From Carposina sasakii (taxonomy: Eukaryota > Arthropoda > Insecta > Lepidoptera > Carposinidae), in the NCBI GenBank assembly GCA_014607495.2, contig CP053161.1, forward strand, positions 5,651,115 to 5,715,114: DNA of 64,000 nt. The letters are read 5' to 3'. Below, piece after piece: positions 21,966 through 33,567 of the stretch. A model generated the notes under the pieces. It made no database searches and was not told where the DNA came from. It was given only the letters and a program-made list of their open reading frames with translations. The translations under genes were made by a program, and so were the position numbers. The number at the start of each line of letters is the position of its first letter. Within the stretch, counting starts at the first letter, position 1.

Positions 21966-22173
21966 GTGTGCGTGCACGTAAGCGTAGACGTATACGTCTC
22001 TGAGTTGTAATGTATGGAACTGTACATATAGGCACGGGCAGACCGGATGCGTATGCGTAGACGTAAGCGTAGACGTCAAGCGGTGACAGTTCTATACATT
22101 ATTCTATAAACTCAGAGGTATGCGTACGTCTACGCTTACGTGCACGCATACGCATCCGGTGTGCTCGAGTCTT
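21966..22173. mobile_element. CG-rich foldback element, left end truncated
   Basis: Built of repeats of acgtaagcgtagacgt in both directions. Centre gcacgggcagaccggatgcg, right end cgcatacgcatccggtgtgc, then tcgag. It lies about 320 bp upstream of the TATA box of the secreted-protein gene. Other copies are at 38,037 and 55,021. Confidence 0.75.
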
Positions 22174-22492
22174 TAAACGTCATCCGCAAGACAACAAAAA
22201 GAAATTTTACATGAATCCGAATTGAAATTTGATTTATTTCAATACGTCTTTATCTTGTTCCTTCACAAAAATAAATCATAGATCGTCAAGACCAATCGTT
22301 TCTGTAGGTGCGTAATTTTGAAGCGATCGATCGTTACGATCAACGGTCGATTGATCGGACAGATAAATCCTCCCTTAAAACATTTCCATAGATATCACTA
22401 ATATCGAACGTCTTTTCCACTTCGGTCCTCAATCTTGTGATCGTTATATTTGATATCTTACTATCATGATTTTCTTTTCAAGATACGCCAGA

Positions 22493-22499
22493 TATATAA
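22493..22499 (+). promoter_or_regulatory. TATA box of the secreted-protein gene
   Basis: TATATAA lies 53 bp before the ATG, leaving a 5' UTR of about 30 nt if transcription starts 25-30 bp downstream near ttgcagtgt. GATA-type words (tgatatctta, caagatac) occur within 60 bp upstream; their use is speculative. Confidence 0.6.
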
Positions 22500-22551
22500 G
22501 AAATAACCGGTTAATTAATTTGCAGTGTATTATATTTTTTATACAACAATC

Positions 22552-23471
22552 ATGGCAGCCAGGTTTTTGTCTTTGCTAGCTCTGCTCGTAGTCGTTTCGA
22601 CAGGTACAAATTATATTTTTTATATTCTATATTATAAATGATTATTATAGGATAAAAACGAAAAAAAGGGTGGTATTATTGATCATATTAATTGTTAGCC
22701 CCTTTTCATTTTGTTTCTGCTTGAATTATTTCATTTTTAATCATCATCATCATCAGCCTATTGCAGTCCACTGCTGGACGTAGGCCTCCCCCAGAGCACG
22801 CCACAAGACTGCCATGTGGTGACCTTTAATATTGACCTTTAATAATATTTATATTGGGTCATTTTTAATAGTCAACTGTAAACACGTTATTATAACTAAA
22901 CCAACTGACTAGACAGACTTATGTGTCTGTGTGTCTGTGTATGCATTAGGTTAAGCAACTAACAAATACATCAAAAATCATTTTTCGTTAAGATTTGTTC
23001 AATTTTTGAATGTTCCATAAATTTGAATGTTCATCTGACTAATAGTCTGTACACAATTTAACACAATGTATGTAATTTTCAGGAAACTGCCTCGTCGAAT
23101 ACGAGCTCCCCGAAGAGACCTACAACTACCTCACTAACGACCTCATCGGCAGAGCCATTACCATTCCCAAATCCTTCTTGGACACTCTTCTGTCATGCCA
23201 CGTCATCTATCCAAGCGGAGTCACTTATGAAGCATACCCTAACTCCAATTTGCCTGTTACCCCTTACGTATTCTTCTTGACTGCCGTCCAGCCTTTTACC
23301 AGCTGTGGTATTGGATTTAGAGGTGTGGCTGTGGATTATAGTGGTACCTATGAACTGTTATCTCTTGTGCAGCATTCCAGTGACAACAGCCTTAGTTTGA
23401 CCAGACAGAAGTTTAACCTGGTCGTCAGGGAGAGTTCAGAATGGAATGCAGTGGTTGAAGAGTCAGCTTAA
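22552..23471 (+). CDS. Secreted 146-aa protein with Ig-like cysteine pattern
   Basis: Exon 1 (22,552-22,603) encodes a signal peptide, MAARFLSLLALLVVVST. The intron (22,604-23,082) has GTACAA donor and TTTTCAG acceptor and splits a Gly codon. Exon 2 (23,083-23,471) runs to TAA, giving 146 residues. After the signal the protein has Cys20, Cys56 and Cys92. The pair 56/92 sits in SCHVIYPSG and SCGIGFRG, followed by VDYSGTYEL, which resembles the D-x-G-x-Y turn of immunoglobulin folds. A single secreted Ig-like domain is my inference; no named family is recognised. Codon use looks coding throughout exon 2 and start context (aatcATGG) is good. It is a complete host gene with TATA box and poly(A) signal, so likely expressed and exported. 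Confidence 0.88.
22740..22820 (-). repeat. RTE-like LINE 3' end in the intron
   Basis: (ATC)n/(CAT)n then cagcctattgcagtccactg and ctggacgtaggcctccccca, ending at 'agactgccatg'. Inserted in the intron, away from the splice sites. Confidence 0.65.
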
Positions 23472-23709
23472 GAAGTTGGTGATATGGGTGTTAGGCAAGC
23501 AAATAACTTATAATGTAATTTTATTTGAGATTCTTTACTGTGGTGGATATTTGTGGTTGTGAAGTTCGTGTTGTCGCATACGATTCGGTAGATTAGTTAC
23601 ATAACTTGCAAAAGCAAAGTATAGCGATCGCGAAAATTATAAGTGTGAGACATATGTGTGGCATCTTCCCACGTCTACCACTCCACCGCGTTTTTATACA
23701 CAGTTTTTA

Positions 23710-23718
23710 AATAAATAA
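23710..23718 (+). terminator. Poly(A) signal of the secreted-protein gene
   Basis: AATAAATAAA-type signal about 240 bp after the stop codon, followed by a T-rich stretch. Likely 3' end near 23,735. Just upstream, 23,606-23,650 is a fragment of the MITE family at 47,399. Confidence 0.55.
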
Positions 23719-23735
23719 AATACACTTGTTTTCAT

Positions 23736-24407
23736 AGAAATACCAAAACGTACATATCAAAACTTGTAGATTTATATACAAAAATTCTTAGGTATTATTA
23801 TAAATGTCTTTTATAGAGAGGTGTAAATAGATTTTATGTCTGTTGCTCATTTAAGCGGCGAGAGCCATTATTATTTACCAAGCGTATTTAATTATTAACA
23901 TCGATAAATTCTTACTTTAGTCATTAATAAGTTAAAGTAAATCTCTGAAGTATTTTAAAATATCCAAGCGCAGTGCCATAAATAACTTCTAGATAATATA
24001 AAAAGCGATTTAGTAGTTCCATTTGCATTCCAGTCTTAAAAAAACTTTGCACTTTACTTCAGAAGAAAGCATTAAATATACAAGAACAGAAAAATAGGTT
24101 GAATCGTTAATCTTTTAGAAAAACACTTCTTTACAAAACTGTTTAAAATAGAGCCTTAAGTAAGATCAGTAATTTATAGCTTTGTTTCTTGTTTGATACT
24201 AGTTTCCTAGTATTTTTCATCATTGTTGATACTTGATTTATAAACATAGAAAATTTCATCAAATTCTGTACAGGTATCTTCAAGTTGTAGCTCACCACGA
24301 TTCATATTATAAAATAAGAATAGAATATAATATTCGGCTTAGCTATCTTCGGGCGAACAAATATTTTATCTGTACTAACTAAGAAAGTAAGCCGCGTGGT
24401 GCCGGCA
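23736..24407. other. Intergenic, nothing recognised
   Basis: AT-rich, no feature. Confidence 0.35.
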
Positions 24408-24475
24408 AAGTTTGTACGCCTGCCTACGTCCATCAGTTGACTGCAATAGGCTGAAGAAGAAGAAGAATCCGAGAA
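24408..24475 (+). repeat. RTE-like LINE 3' end, sense
   Basis: gtttgtacgcctgcctacgt, then tgactgcaataggctgaaga with an (AGA)n tail. The ORFs on both strands over it are artefacts. Confidence 0.5.
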
Positions 24476-27400
24476 ATAAGAAAAACACAACATTTACGCT
24501 TTGCCTACATAATAAATACCGAAGCAAAATAAGGACGGATACAGACAGCCTGCACCGAGAGGTTGCCGATCGTGATGCTATGCACGGAACGGCAACGAAT
24601 AACGCATAATTATAGCTATGGCAGAACAAGGGTTTTGGGCTATTTTTGACTATTGTGCCGTTGTTCCACCGAAGGTGCGATAAGGCCTCGTCGAGATTAT
24701 TACAATACCGCTGATAAGCTCCTTGGATGATACGGGTATCCTATTACGGCCATGGTAGGTATGGTATGATACGTGGGCAGAATCTTTTAGTAGCTTTTAC
24801 TTATAATATTTATATACAGAGAAAGAAAGAAAGAAATTATTTATTCAGCATTTAAAAATGTATCACAATACAGCCAAACAGAAAAACACAAAAATTATGC
24901 TGAAATGGACCCAGCTCAACATACAGCTGCAGACCAAAAACAGGTGGACTGCAGCGCTGGTTTTCAGCTGGACCTACGGGTGGACCTATTGGTGTTCCAG
25001 ATTACACTATAAAATATAAATAAAATATTCAATATGGTTACTGCAAACTATATGGACAGTCTTTAACCTCCTGCCTGATAGGAAGCCACCCAGTCGTTTT
25101 ATTTTAGAGGTTATAAACGAGGAGTACGACCAGAAAAAGGTTTTACTACTCATAAAACATGAAGATAAAGGTAGGGAAAGAAAAATGGTGATTTAATATG
25201 AAATTATGTTTTGTATATGTCAAACCGCTGCTGCGCTGAATATAAATATTTTAGAGATATTTTCCTTAATAAGTAATAGTCTCATTTTCTTATACGTCCA
25301 ATAAAACTATTTTGACATAATTTACCGTTTTGGGGTCATTTTGTACTAACAATTTTCTTATAAAAAAATTCAAAATTTTAAATTCAAGGAAATTGTGCAA
25401 ACGGTCACACTTGAAGTTAAATTCAAAATTTAACAGCCTGTGTTGATGCCGCTGCATATGCCAGTGCATGTCGTTGAAATCGAATCGATCGAAATCGACT
25501 ATGGAAGGCATTCTCAGGCGCGGTATGTTAGCATCTTGTCACATATAATTTACATCTGTCTGTGCTAAACGTGATCGTGGGATTACTTTTACGATTATGC
25601 AGTTCTGGTTACCTCGTTTCGGGAACGCGGTATATTGTAAAATTCAATAGAAATACATAAATTAATACTTAAAAGGCCGATTTTAACCACGAGGCAACCA
25701 GCTTCATATATATAGGCAGTATAATTGTAATTAATTATTATAATTACCTAAAACACAATATCTCTTTTACTTATTTATTAAACTAAAATGCAAAACCTCA
25801 ATAAACTGAAAACTGATACGAAATGAAGAGTTAAATGGTCGAATTCACGCGTATTTATAGTGTTCACACTGCAATGGACGTGACGGTCGACTAAAACCGC
25901 AATGAAATGCGAAAATTTCGGCGTCCGCGTTCGTACTGATGGCACATGATTATTTATTTGCTCAAATCATGGTACAATAAAGTTATTAGTATTAAATAAG
26001 ATTATTACATTATTAGATCAGAGACACGTTTCGTCAAAAATTCTGCTCCTAAAAGTCCCCCTAGTTATCTTTATTTCCCCCTAAATTTAGGAGTAAAACC
26101 CCTAAGTTGTCACCACTGTTAGCGGATTCAATGCATATACGGTTTTTTTAAGAAAATAACATGCTGCTTTAGAATGTACCCAATTTTATTACTCTACGTG
26201 CCTTAAAAGGTGCTATTAGCTTATATTTTATAGATGTTTTGGCGCAAATGTGCGGTTTCTAGTCGAATACTAAGTTCTTATATGGCTTTCATGATTTCGT
26301 TGAATATGAGCCTAAAAAAATAAATGAAAAATATCATTAATATAAAACCAAAACCCACAGCACTATTTTAATTTCTCAGTAATACTGAGTAAATTTTAAT
26401 GTAATAATTACGTCGTATCATACCTAAAATAATCTCTACTACAGCCAAAAACAATACCACGAAAAGGAAACTATAACTTTGATTATGTACTTACTCCATT
26501 GTATTGTAACATTGGTACGAGGCAACGATCTACGAGTCGTAGATTACTACAGCATTACTACAAAGTTTGAAGAAAATGTTGTAGCAATATCTATGTCGAA
26601 GGTAGAATACGCCGTATTACAAAACGTTTTGAATAGTACAGGTTTTGGAGAGAGACAATAGAATCCTAGCACTTTGTCTGCTTATTTAATCAGGTTAGGT
26701 TATGTTGAAATAACAACGGTCGAGTCGAGCTGAGCGAACGAAGCGAGCGTGTCGGGGTAGCGACCGGCGAAGAGCTAGAAGGATTCTTTCATATTATTCA
26801 AAATGCCTAGCCGTTTTCTAATACGGCTTGTTATAAAATATGCCCTCAACATCTACAGAACAACATTTAACAGAATAGGAATGCTTTGACTTATTGTTGT
26901 ACCTATTTTTTACTTTCCATTCGAGAAAATTTATTTAAAACATTTATATTAGCTGCTCCACCCAAGTTTATTTAGATTGCTTCAGTAATTTTCTGGTTTT
27001 ATTTATTCCTAGTTAGTGGGCGTAATTGCTAATTAATTATATTAGTAGGTAAAAAGAAAAAGCAACTTAACTAATTTTAGATACCTGTCCTGTGTTGGTA
27101 TTTAGTTCCACGAATTTTCCGTGTTTGATCATACCAATTTTAATTATATTTATTTTGCCATTTTAATTAAGTATTTAATTTATACTATTACTTGCTTACA
27201 CTGTATATTATATTCATTATACTTACGCTTTATAATCATTTAGTTCAAAATTCATACATCATTATTGTCGTACAGTTGTAACAAAAGTTGCAAAATTTAA
27301 AAAATATAGTAGAAAATCTGAGCGATTCTAGCAGACACATTTCTAATCTTAAGTTTAGTTTGACAGATCTAAAACTAGCTTTATCCTTTTCTGGCACATA

Positions 27401-28061
27401 TAGTAGATAAGTAAAGGGCAGCACTAATTTTAGAGCTGTCAAATTAATTTAAAATTAAGATTGTGCCTGCCAGAATCGATCCCATTATGAGACTCGAAAT
27501 CACATGTTTATTTTTCAAGATTAGATAAACATTCCTGAGTTGGGAATTCTTCATACTATCTGCAAAAATAGTGGGATATAATTATAGGAAAGCTTGGGCT
27601 CATCCATGATACATAGGAAGATACAACGATAATAAAATTTTTACTACTAAAGTTGCTTTTTAACGTAAATGAGCTGTTATTAATAGGAAGTTAACTAATT
27701 TAATCGCGTCGCCTTATTATATTTGCCCATAAACCTATCGCCAACAAATAAATGCTGTTGCCAGAGTGGCCGTAACAAATTATAATACAAATATCTGTTA
27801 TTTTTATATCTTACAAAACATTCAGAATAACGATAGCTACACAATCAAAGTCGGGTGAATACTGGCATAAGATTTAACGACATTACACTTTATGGACGGA
27901 CTTAATAAGGACTGCTGCAGATTTACGACTAGCTTGAAATGTAATATTACAAAACATTCTAAATATCTAGTTTCAGTTGGTGTTGTTGACGGAATGATTA
28001 GGTTGATAAAGCTCTATTTATTCCACTGCACCAGAAGGGTTATGTTTTTGAGTGTATGTAA
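24476..28061. other. Long intergenic stretch, no supported gene
   Basis: 3.6 kb. 26,479-26,661 is a 60-codon ORF with an odd-length palindrome (ctacgagtcgtag) and no known domain. 26,720-26,780 is CG-rich (agcgaacgaagcgagcgtgt). 27,488-27,560 holds a fragment of the 62,247 MITE family (gactcgaaatcacatgttta). Nothing else is identified. Confidence 0.4.
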
Positions 28062-29091
28062 AGGAAGATCGGGTAATGGGAGTCAGCGGGTAATAGTGGT
28101 CACCCACATAAATCCAAAAGTAACACTAATAGAAACGCGTTAAGGGTCCTTCCTGTCCGCTCTGTTCCCCTCGCCATCGCTGCGAGCGTGCCGCATGTGT
28201 ATGGCGACAGCATAGAGAATGCGAGGTGTGTTTTGTTTTTGCGGCTCGCCGATGTAAATTTTCACGAACGCAAAATATACAGTAACTTTTATAGTTATTG
28301 ATCTACTTGTATGTTACTTTTCTACGCCTTTACTTGTACATTTGGTGAAATGATTTCCTACTTAAATCCCGAGTTTTTTAAATGTATATTTTGTGTTTAT
28401 TCTTTTTTCTTCATAAAATACTTGTGGATAATGAGAATCGGGTGATGCCAATCGGCCGCTAGTAACCGCCACCCAAAAAAAAGATAGAGGAAAGGAAAAA
28501 TATACAGGGTGATTTTTGGTCGTCAACGTTCCCGAAATCTACGGAATCTCCTCATCAACATGATCATTTTTCTCCATGGAAGCATACTGAAGTGTCTGGT
28601 TTCCAAAATATTGGGGTCCAAAGTTGAGTAAATAGACTGCGTTTTTCTGCATAAAAGCAAGGGCAAGGGCCAGGGAAAGAAGATGAAAGTGCCAAAGAAG
28701 AGGGCCGAAAGAGTAAAGAGGAAGGTTCTCCAGGAATCAAACGATACATCTGTATCAGACGTGACGCGATTTGTGTTAGATTTTTGTATGATCCTCATTA
28801 CCCACAAGGTGACCCCAATTACCCGTAACTTAGTACAATGGTAGTCAAATCAGTTTTCTTTTGTACTTTTATATTTCCCAAACATGATTATTAATGTGAT
28901 GATTACTGAACTCAAATTATATCTAATTAAGTAAATTTTGTTATGAGGCGGTTGCAATAAAATTCTCACTCGGGTGAAGATTTTTTTCCATTTTCTTTAT
29001 TAATAATTTTATAATAAATTTTTTGTTAATTTTAGCTTTTGTATTCTAATTCTTGCTTAAGTGACCCCCATTACCCAATCTTCCCCTATGT
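28062..29091. mobile_element. Degenerate pogo-like DNA transposon
   Basis: Left end ggaagatcgggtaatgggag and right end gacccccattacccaatctt, then cccc, form diverged inverted repeats. Inner partial copies of the same words (cccaattacccgtaac near 28,815; gggtaatagtggtcacc near 28,090) occur. At 28,650-28,760 a + strand frame reads GKKMKVPKKRAERVKRKV, a basic tail of the kind that ends pogo/jerky-type transposases; stops surround it. TA flanks both ends. Assignment to pogo is tentative. Confidence 0.45.
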
Positions 29092-29633
29092 ATATTTCTT
29101 TGGCACGCTCTAAATGGGTTGTCACTATTGAGTTCCAGATCTAATCGATACGGTCACGCTACCTGATAAGTTATATCGGTTGACCACCTTGTAAAAATTA
29201 AGATGGTCAACCGACCCCCCCATAGTCCACATAGGTTTAAGTCAGTCGAAATGTAATAATAACTTATTTTTTAAAGTAGGTACTATTGAATTGAGTAGAA
29301 AACTCTTTAGGGACTATCGATACGTCCTTTCACATCTAGTAGGATAGGTTTTGATCAATTCAGTAGCAGGGCATGAGCATGTCCTTACAACCCTATGGTG
29401 GACAGTAAAATGTACAGTAAACAGTAACGGCCCGCTACAAATTATGTACGCGTGGCTCTTGACAGGGTCATATTGATTTCATTGTTATTCTCTGAATATG
29501 CTATTCATTTTATTATTATAGAGATTCCATATACGAAGATAGACACAACTTTTAGTAACCTTTGTCATAGTATTCCCTAGGATCATACCAAATATCTAAA
29601 ATATCTTCATTCATCATAAAGGTATGATATTCT
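29092..29633. other. Intergenic, nothing recognised
   Basis: Contains a short inverted pair ggttgaccacctt / aagatggtcaacc at 29,179-29,213. The 8 bp next to 29,634 are the target duplication of the MITE that follows. Confidence 0.35.
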
Positions 29634-29882
29634 CATGAACGTATAAAGTAAAGAACAACGGACGTAATGCTTTCAATGCACAGATTGGAGCACCGAAATG
29701 GCGGCGCGTTGCGCATGTGTGCGTATTTTCTAGTAGGCGCCGAGCTTACTATGGCTTGTATGTGTGGGTGATAATGCGTCATTACACATCCCTACTCCAT
29801 GGAATATCGTTACCGAGCTTGCTATTAATGTCTCACTCTGTGTATTGACAACACTCTGTCCGTTATTCTTTAAACGTTCATG
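29634..29882. mobile_element. hAT-type MITE with 8-bp target duplication
   Basis: 249 bp with ends catgaacgtataaagtaaag and ctttaaacgttcatg. Flanked exactly by GATATTCT at 29,626-29,633 and 29,883-29,890. An inverted relative with its own duplication is at 59,210-59,454. 8-bp duplications are the hAT signature. No ORF, so non-autonomous. Confidence 0.9.
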
Positions 29883-30005
29883 GATATTCTTATACTTATT
29901 GTTTATTGTACTTACATAATTATACTTTATTTATTTTTATTTTTTTTATTTATAAATTTTTTAAATTAATTAATAATTAATAATACACAAGCATTGATCG
30001 ATATC
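29883..30005. other. AT-rich spacer
   Basis: Nearly pure A/T between two inverted-repeat elements. Confidence 0.4.
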
Positions 30006-30533
30006 ATAGTAGAACGAGTGGGAAGTAGGCTATCTCCGACCCAATCCGCGACATAATTACCTACCATACTTGCCTGCCTCAGGGTTGTCACTTTTAGCTA
30101 AATATTAATTCAGTGCCTAGAAATTGGCCAGGGCCGGGAAGTTGTATTTTTTACTTGTGGTGTCTGGGTTCAGGGTTATTGAGGTCGGTTTTACCTAAAC
30201 GATGATGAAACTATTCACGATTAAAGAAAGAGCGACTGGTGATACCTATGTGGTTGCGGGGCCAGAGACAGGCGACGCGGGGTGGTGATGAGTACGAGTA
30301 CCTGCGATAGTTTATTATCACACATTTTTCGTTTATTTATCGGCGCCGAAAAGCCGTGTCGTGAACGATGCGCGAACCTTGTGCGATGTTAGCCCCGACT
30401 GGCGCACTGAGAAACGGGTCGAGATTTTGTTTAAGTGTGCGTGCGGCGACGCATAGATACTATGGCGCACACGTACAAGCCGCGCGCGGTGCGTTTGTAT
30501 TAAGATAACATACTTCCCACTCATTCTACTATG
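30006..30533. mobile_element. 528-bp element with 30-bp inverted repeats
   Basis: Left end catagtagaacgagtgggaa, then gtaggctatct; right end is its diverged inverse (agataacatacttcccactc, attctactatg). The interior is CG-richer than its surroundings (cggcgccgaaaagccgtg, cgcgcgcggtgcg). No coding evidence. Target duplication not clear. Confidence 0.7.
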
Positions 30534-32062
30534 TCAATATAGTTGAATCACAAAGCTACACAGAGAATGGACAAAGTTTATTAAAGCTTATTTCTTCAAG
30601 AAATTACTTTCAGAGAACCAGAGATTCTAAGTATTTTGTAGTAAAGTAGTCAAATGTCCTATCTAACCATTATGTTCTAACTTTACATACCGTTTTATAG
30701 TAATACCGTTTTAGTTTGGGTAATTCCAAGTATCTGTCTATTCTGGTCAGTCATTCCAATGGTCAGATATCTGTTCTGAAGGATAAAGATGATTCTGTCA
30801 AGTTAAAGAAAAGGACAGCATTATTATTCTTATTAGACCTTATTCTTCTTAGCAACTTTATTCTTCTTATTAGAAGAATTAAATTTATTATAATAATCAT
30901 ATTATATTATAATAAATATATAAAGCCTATAGGCTATCTGACGTTTGAAAAAATCGGTCCTAAAGTATTTGCTGTCTTTACAAACAATAAGTAATTTAAA
31001 AAAAATTGCACATTAAAAAAATACCTGCCTCGATAAAATAAACCATTTTAATTCACCCACAAAATCTCGAGATCAACCAAATCAGTTGCCACATGAACGG
31101 TTCAAGAAGAACATTGCCAAAGCTATCAAAACAGCCTCAGGCAGAAACATAGAAAAAGCCGAAATCGCTTTAAAATTTTCAATGAACGTCTAAATAACTT
31201 TGTTATTCAGAACGCGAACCGAGGATTTAGGGCCCATTCCCTTTTTGATCTCTCCCTTGCAAACAACAGGACTCTGTCGCGGCCCGTCTTTGCATAAAGT
31301 ATTAGTCAGACCAGAGGAAATATACGACAGGATTTAATAGCTGAAACAGATTGTTTACTTTTTCTAATACTTTCGTTTCTTGTTACGAGTTGTTTCTTTC
31401 GTTAGATTCTCAGTTTATTTGCTTTGCTTCTGTGTCCGCTTTAGCTTTACTAGAATCAGCTGCTAAGAGTTCTCTCAGACGATCAGCTAGTTAACCTGAA
31501 CTATATTACACACTAAGGTCCTAAGGTCTTGCGTTGCACGTACAATATCTTTTAAACCTTTTTACTTTTAAATCATTTCAAATAACAGTTGTCAACAGTA
31601 GTCAATTTGGCCAATTATTCGATTATAATATTCAAATCAAATAGTTAATCAATTTGATTTAGTTTTAATTGTTTGAATAAACAAGAATCTAAATTAGACC
31701 AATAATTAAAATTATTCAAATTTACGCGCAACCCAGTGATATTTTAAATCTTTCAGTTAATTTTAATGAATAAATAAAATATACAAAGCCACAATACCGC
31801 AGAGCGAATACCTTAACTACCGAACGAACTGAATAAATGTTTGCGGTTTCTATCCTGATGAAAATAAATAGCCTCCGAGGGAGTTCTGTGAAAAATAAAC
31901 ATAAAGCTATCGAAGATGCTGGCTCTGTTACCTTTGAAATAAAGTTGCTTTGTTATGTAATAAGACTGCCTTGTTTGCATTAAATTGTTCCTGTGCGCAC
32001 AATATTACAGTTTAGGATTCTATAGGTATGTATGTAGATGTTACTACAAAAATTGAATATAT
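30534..32062. other. Intergenic with possible coding remains
   Basis: From 31,080 to 31,300 one + strand frame reads PHERFKKNIAKAIKTASGRN and IEKAEIALKFSMNV before a stop, which looks more like decayed protein than random DNA. I do not recognise it. The 92-codon ORF at 30,716-30,994 has poor composition. A (CATA)n microsatellite ends the stretch at 32,063-32,080. Confidence 0.35.
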
Positions 32063-32065
32063 ATA

Positions 32066-32140
32066 CATACATACATACATAATAATCACGCCTCTTTCCC
32101 GGAGGGGTAGGCAGAGATCACGGATCTCCATTTGCTACGA
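32066..32140 (-). repeat. Repeat end ('aatcacgcctctttcccgg' family)
   Basis: tacataataatcacgcctct, then ttcccggaggggtaggcaga. Other copies are at 46,255, 46,873 and 49,905. Confidence 0.5.
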
Positions 32141-32324
32141 TCCTGACACACCTATTTCGCTTTATCTACTTTCATGATATTTTTCATGCACGCTCGTCGG
32201 TTTAGGATACTCTTGACCTGACCTTTCTTTAGAATTTCACCAATTTAAAAATTGAATAAACAGACAGAAACTAATTTATTTCATTATTAGAATTAAAACT
32301 ACCTGTGCTGACGCGGGGTTTGAA

Positions 32325-32420
32325 TACATCAGCTGTCTCTCCGTCCGTGCATGTCAAAAGAGTCCACTAAGGAACTCGGGTATTCTCTCGGCGATAAGCT
32401 AGCAACTTGTCACTGGCCTT
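32325..32420 (-). repeat. SINE-like repeat ('tgctagctcatcgcctgag' family)
   Basis: catcagctgtctctccgtcc, gtgcatgtcaaaagagtcca, ggaactcgggtattctctcg, gataagctagcaacttgtca. Confidence 0.6.
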
Positions 32421-32683
32421 GTCATTTGTAACGTGACTGTGCAATCTCCTTTTTGCAGTACTGGCTACTCCATATCTGAAACACAGCGGCGTATGTGTTT
32501 CATACAATTAAAAGCTAAAGTAAGACTTAGGTATCTACACAAATTAGCAGTAAGTGCGATATCTCAATGCTTCTGTTCTAGTCATTAAATGGTCCTAGCT
32601 AAAGACAATATATCAATGGTCTGAGTGCATCTAGTAGAGGCACATTTCGAACGTTACAGAGAACGTTAATGTACCTACGTTAT

Positions 32684-32907
32684 ATATGTGATGGAATCGA
32701 GCTCAATATTTAGGACAAGAAGAACTTCTCTACTACAATGTTGAAGAAAAAAGGGTGTATTTTGAAGCTATGTGAACAGAATGGGTTTTGAAAGAGTTCT
32801 TACCAAATAACAAATCATTACCTCTCTCTTCATATTCTTTAACTGCATTATTATCGGATATATTTTGAATAGGTTACAATATCATGTTTGTATGAATTAT
32901 ATAGATA
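32684..32907 (+). repeat. 225-bp direct repeat, left copy
   Basis: From atatgtgatggaatcgagct to ttgtatgaattatatagata. Matches 37,113-37,338 with few changes (e.g. gaagaaaaaagggtgt against gaagagaaaaggaggt). The two copies bracket the transposase-like gene in the same orientation. Directly after it is a trace of the Helitron-like end (actagtggacg). Confidence 0.9.
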
Positions 32908-33567
32908 AACTAGTGGACGTTGACGTTTGTTTATTAAGAATGGATCACCTACCACTTACCTTTTTGTACGTCGTACTAACGAATTTACTTTTTGTGAAAG
33001 CATTATTCGGTAAATTTAGTAAAAAATATTTTTATACGCTTATTAGAAATTTTTCTATGTTACATTTTATCTGATATATATTATTTTTATCAAAATATCA
33101 AGAGTTGACTCACTATGCATAGAACATAACTTTCAAAGCAACCATTTTTATATTGAGTCAAGTGTATTAAAAGATAGGTAAAATGAATTAAATACCCTTA
33201 AATTGTTTAAAACTTTAATTCTCATAAAAGAAATCTCACAAAAACAAATTGGTAACATTACCACAACTTAAAATTTTCCATACAATCAACATAAATAGAA
33301 ATAGTAAGACTTAAAAAACAAAGATAAAAAAGTTTATTGTTTCAATTGCCCATTGTCTTATTTTCAAAAATAAGAGTTAATACTAATTGTATTATATTTG
33401 GAACCGCATTTATATAGGAACAATTATTTTTAAGGCCTATAATGAAAATCACAGAAGTCTAAATATTTAGATACTAATGATGGCTTAGAATTAAATCAGT
33501 CTCAAAAATTTACATGAGAAAAAAACTTAACAAGTGAAAAAATATCAAAAAAAATAAATGTTTTTAC
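32908..33567. other. 3' flank of the transposase-like gene
   Basis: AT-rich. Includes agttgactcactatgcatag (33,105), whose close relative agttgactcagtatacttag lies at 37,085 just inside the other 225-bp repeat; both in the same direction. Possibly edge sequences of the unit. No ORF of note. Confidence 0.4.

Noticed and set aside
26479..26661. 60-codon ORF as a small gene
   Set aside because: No homologous domain or convincing start context; kept only as a note in the intergenic entry.
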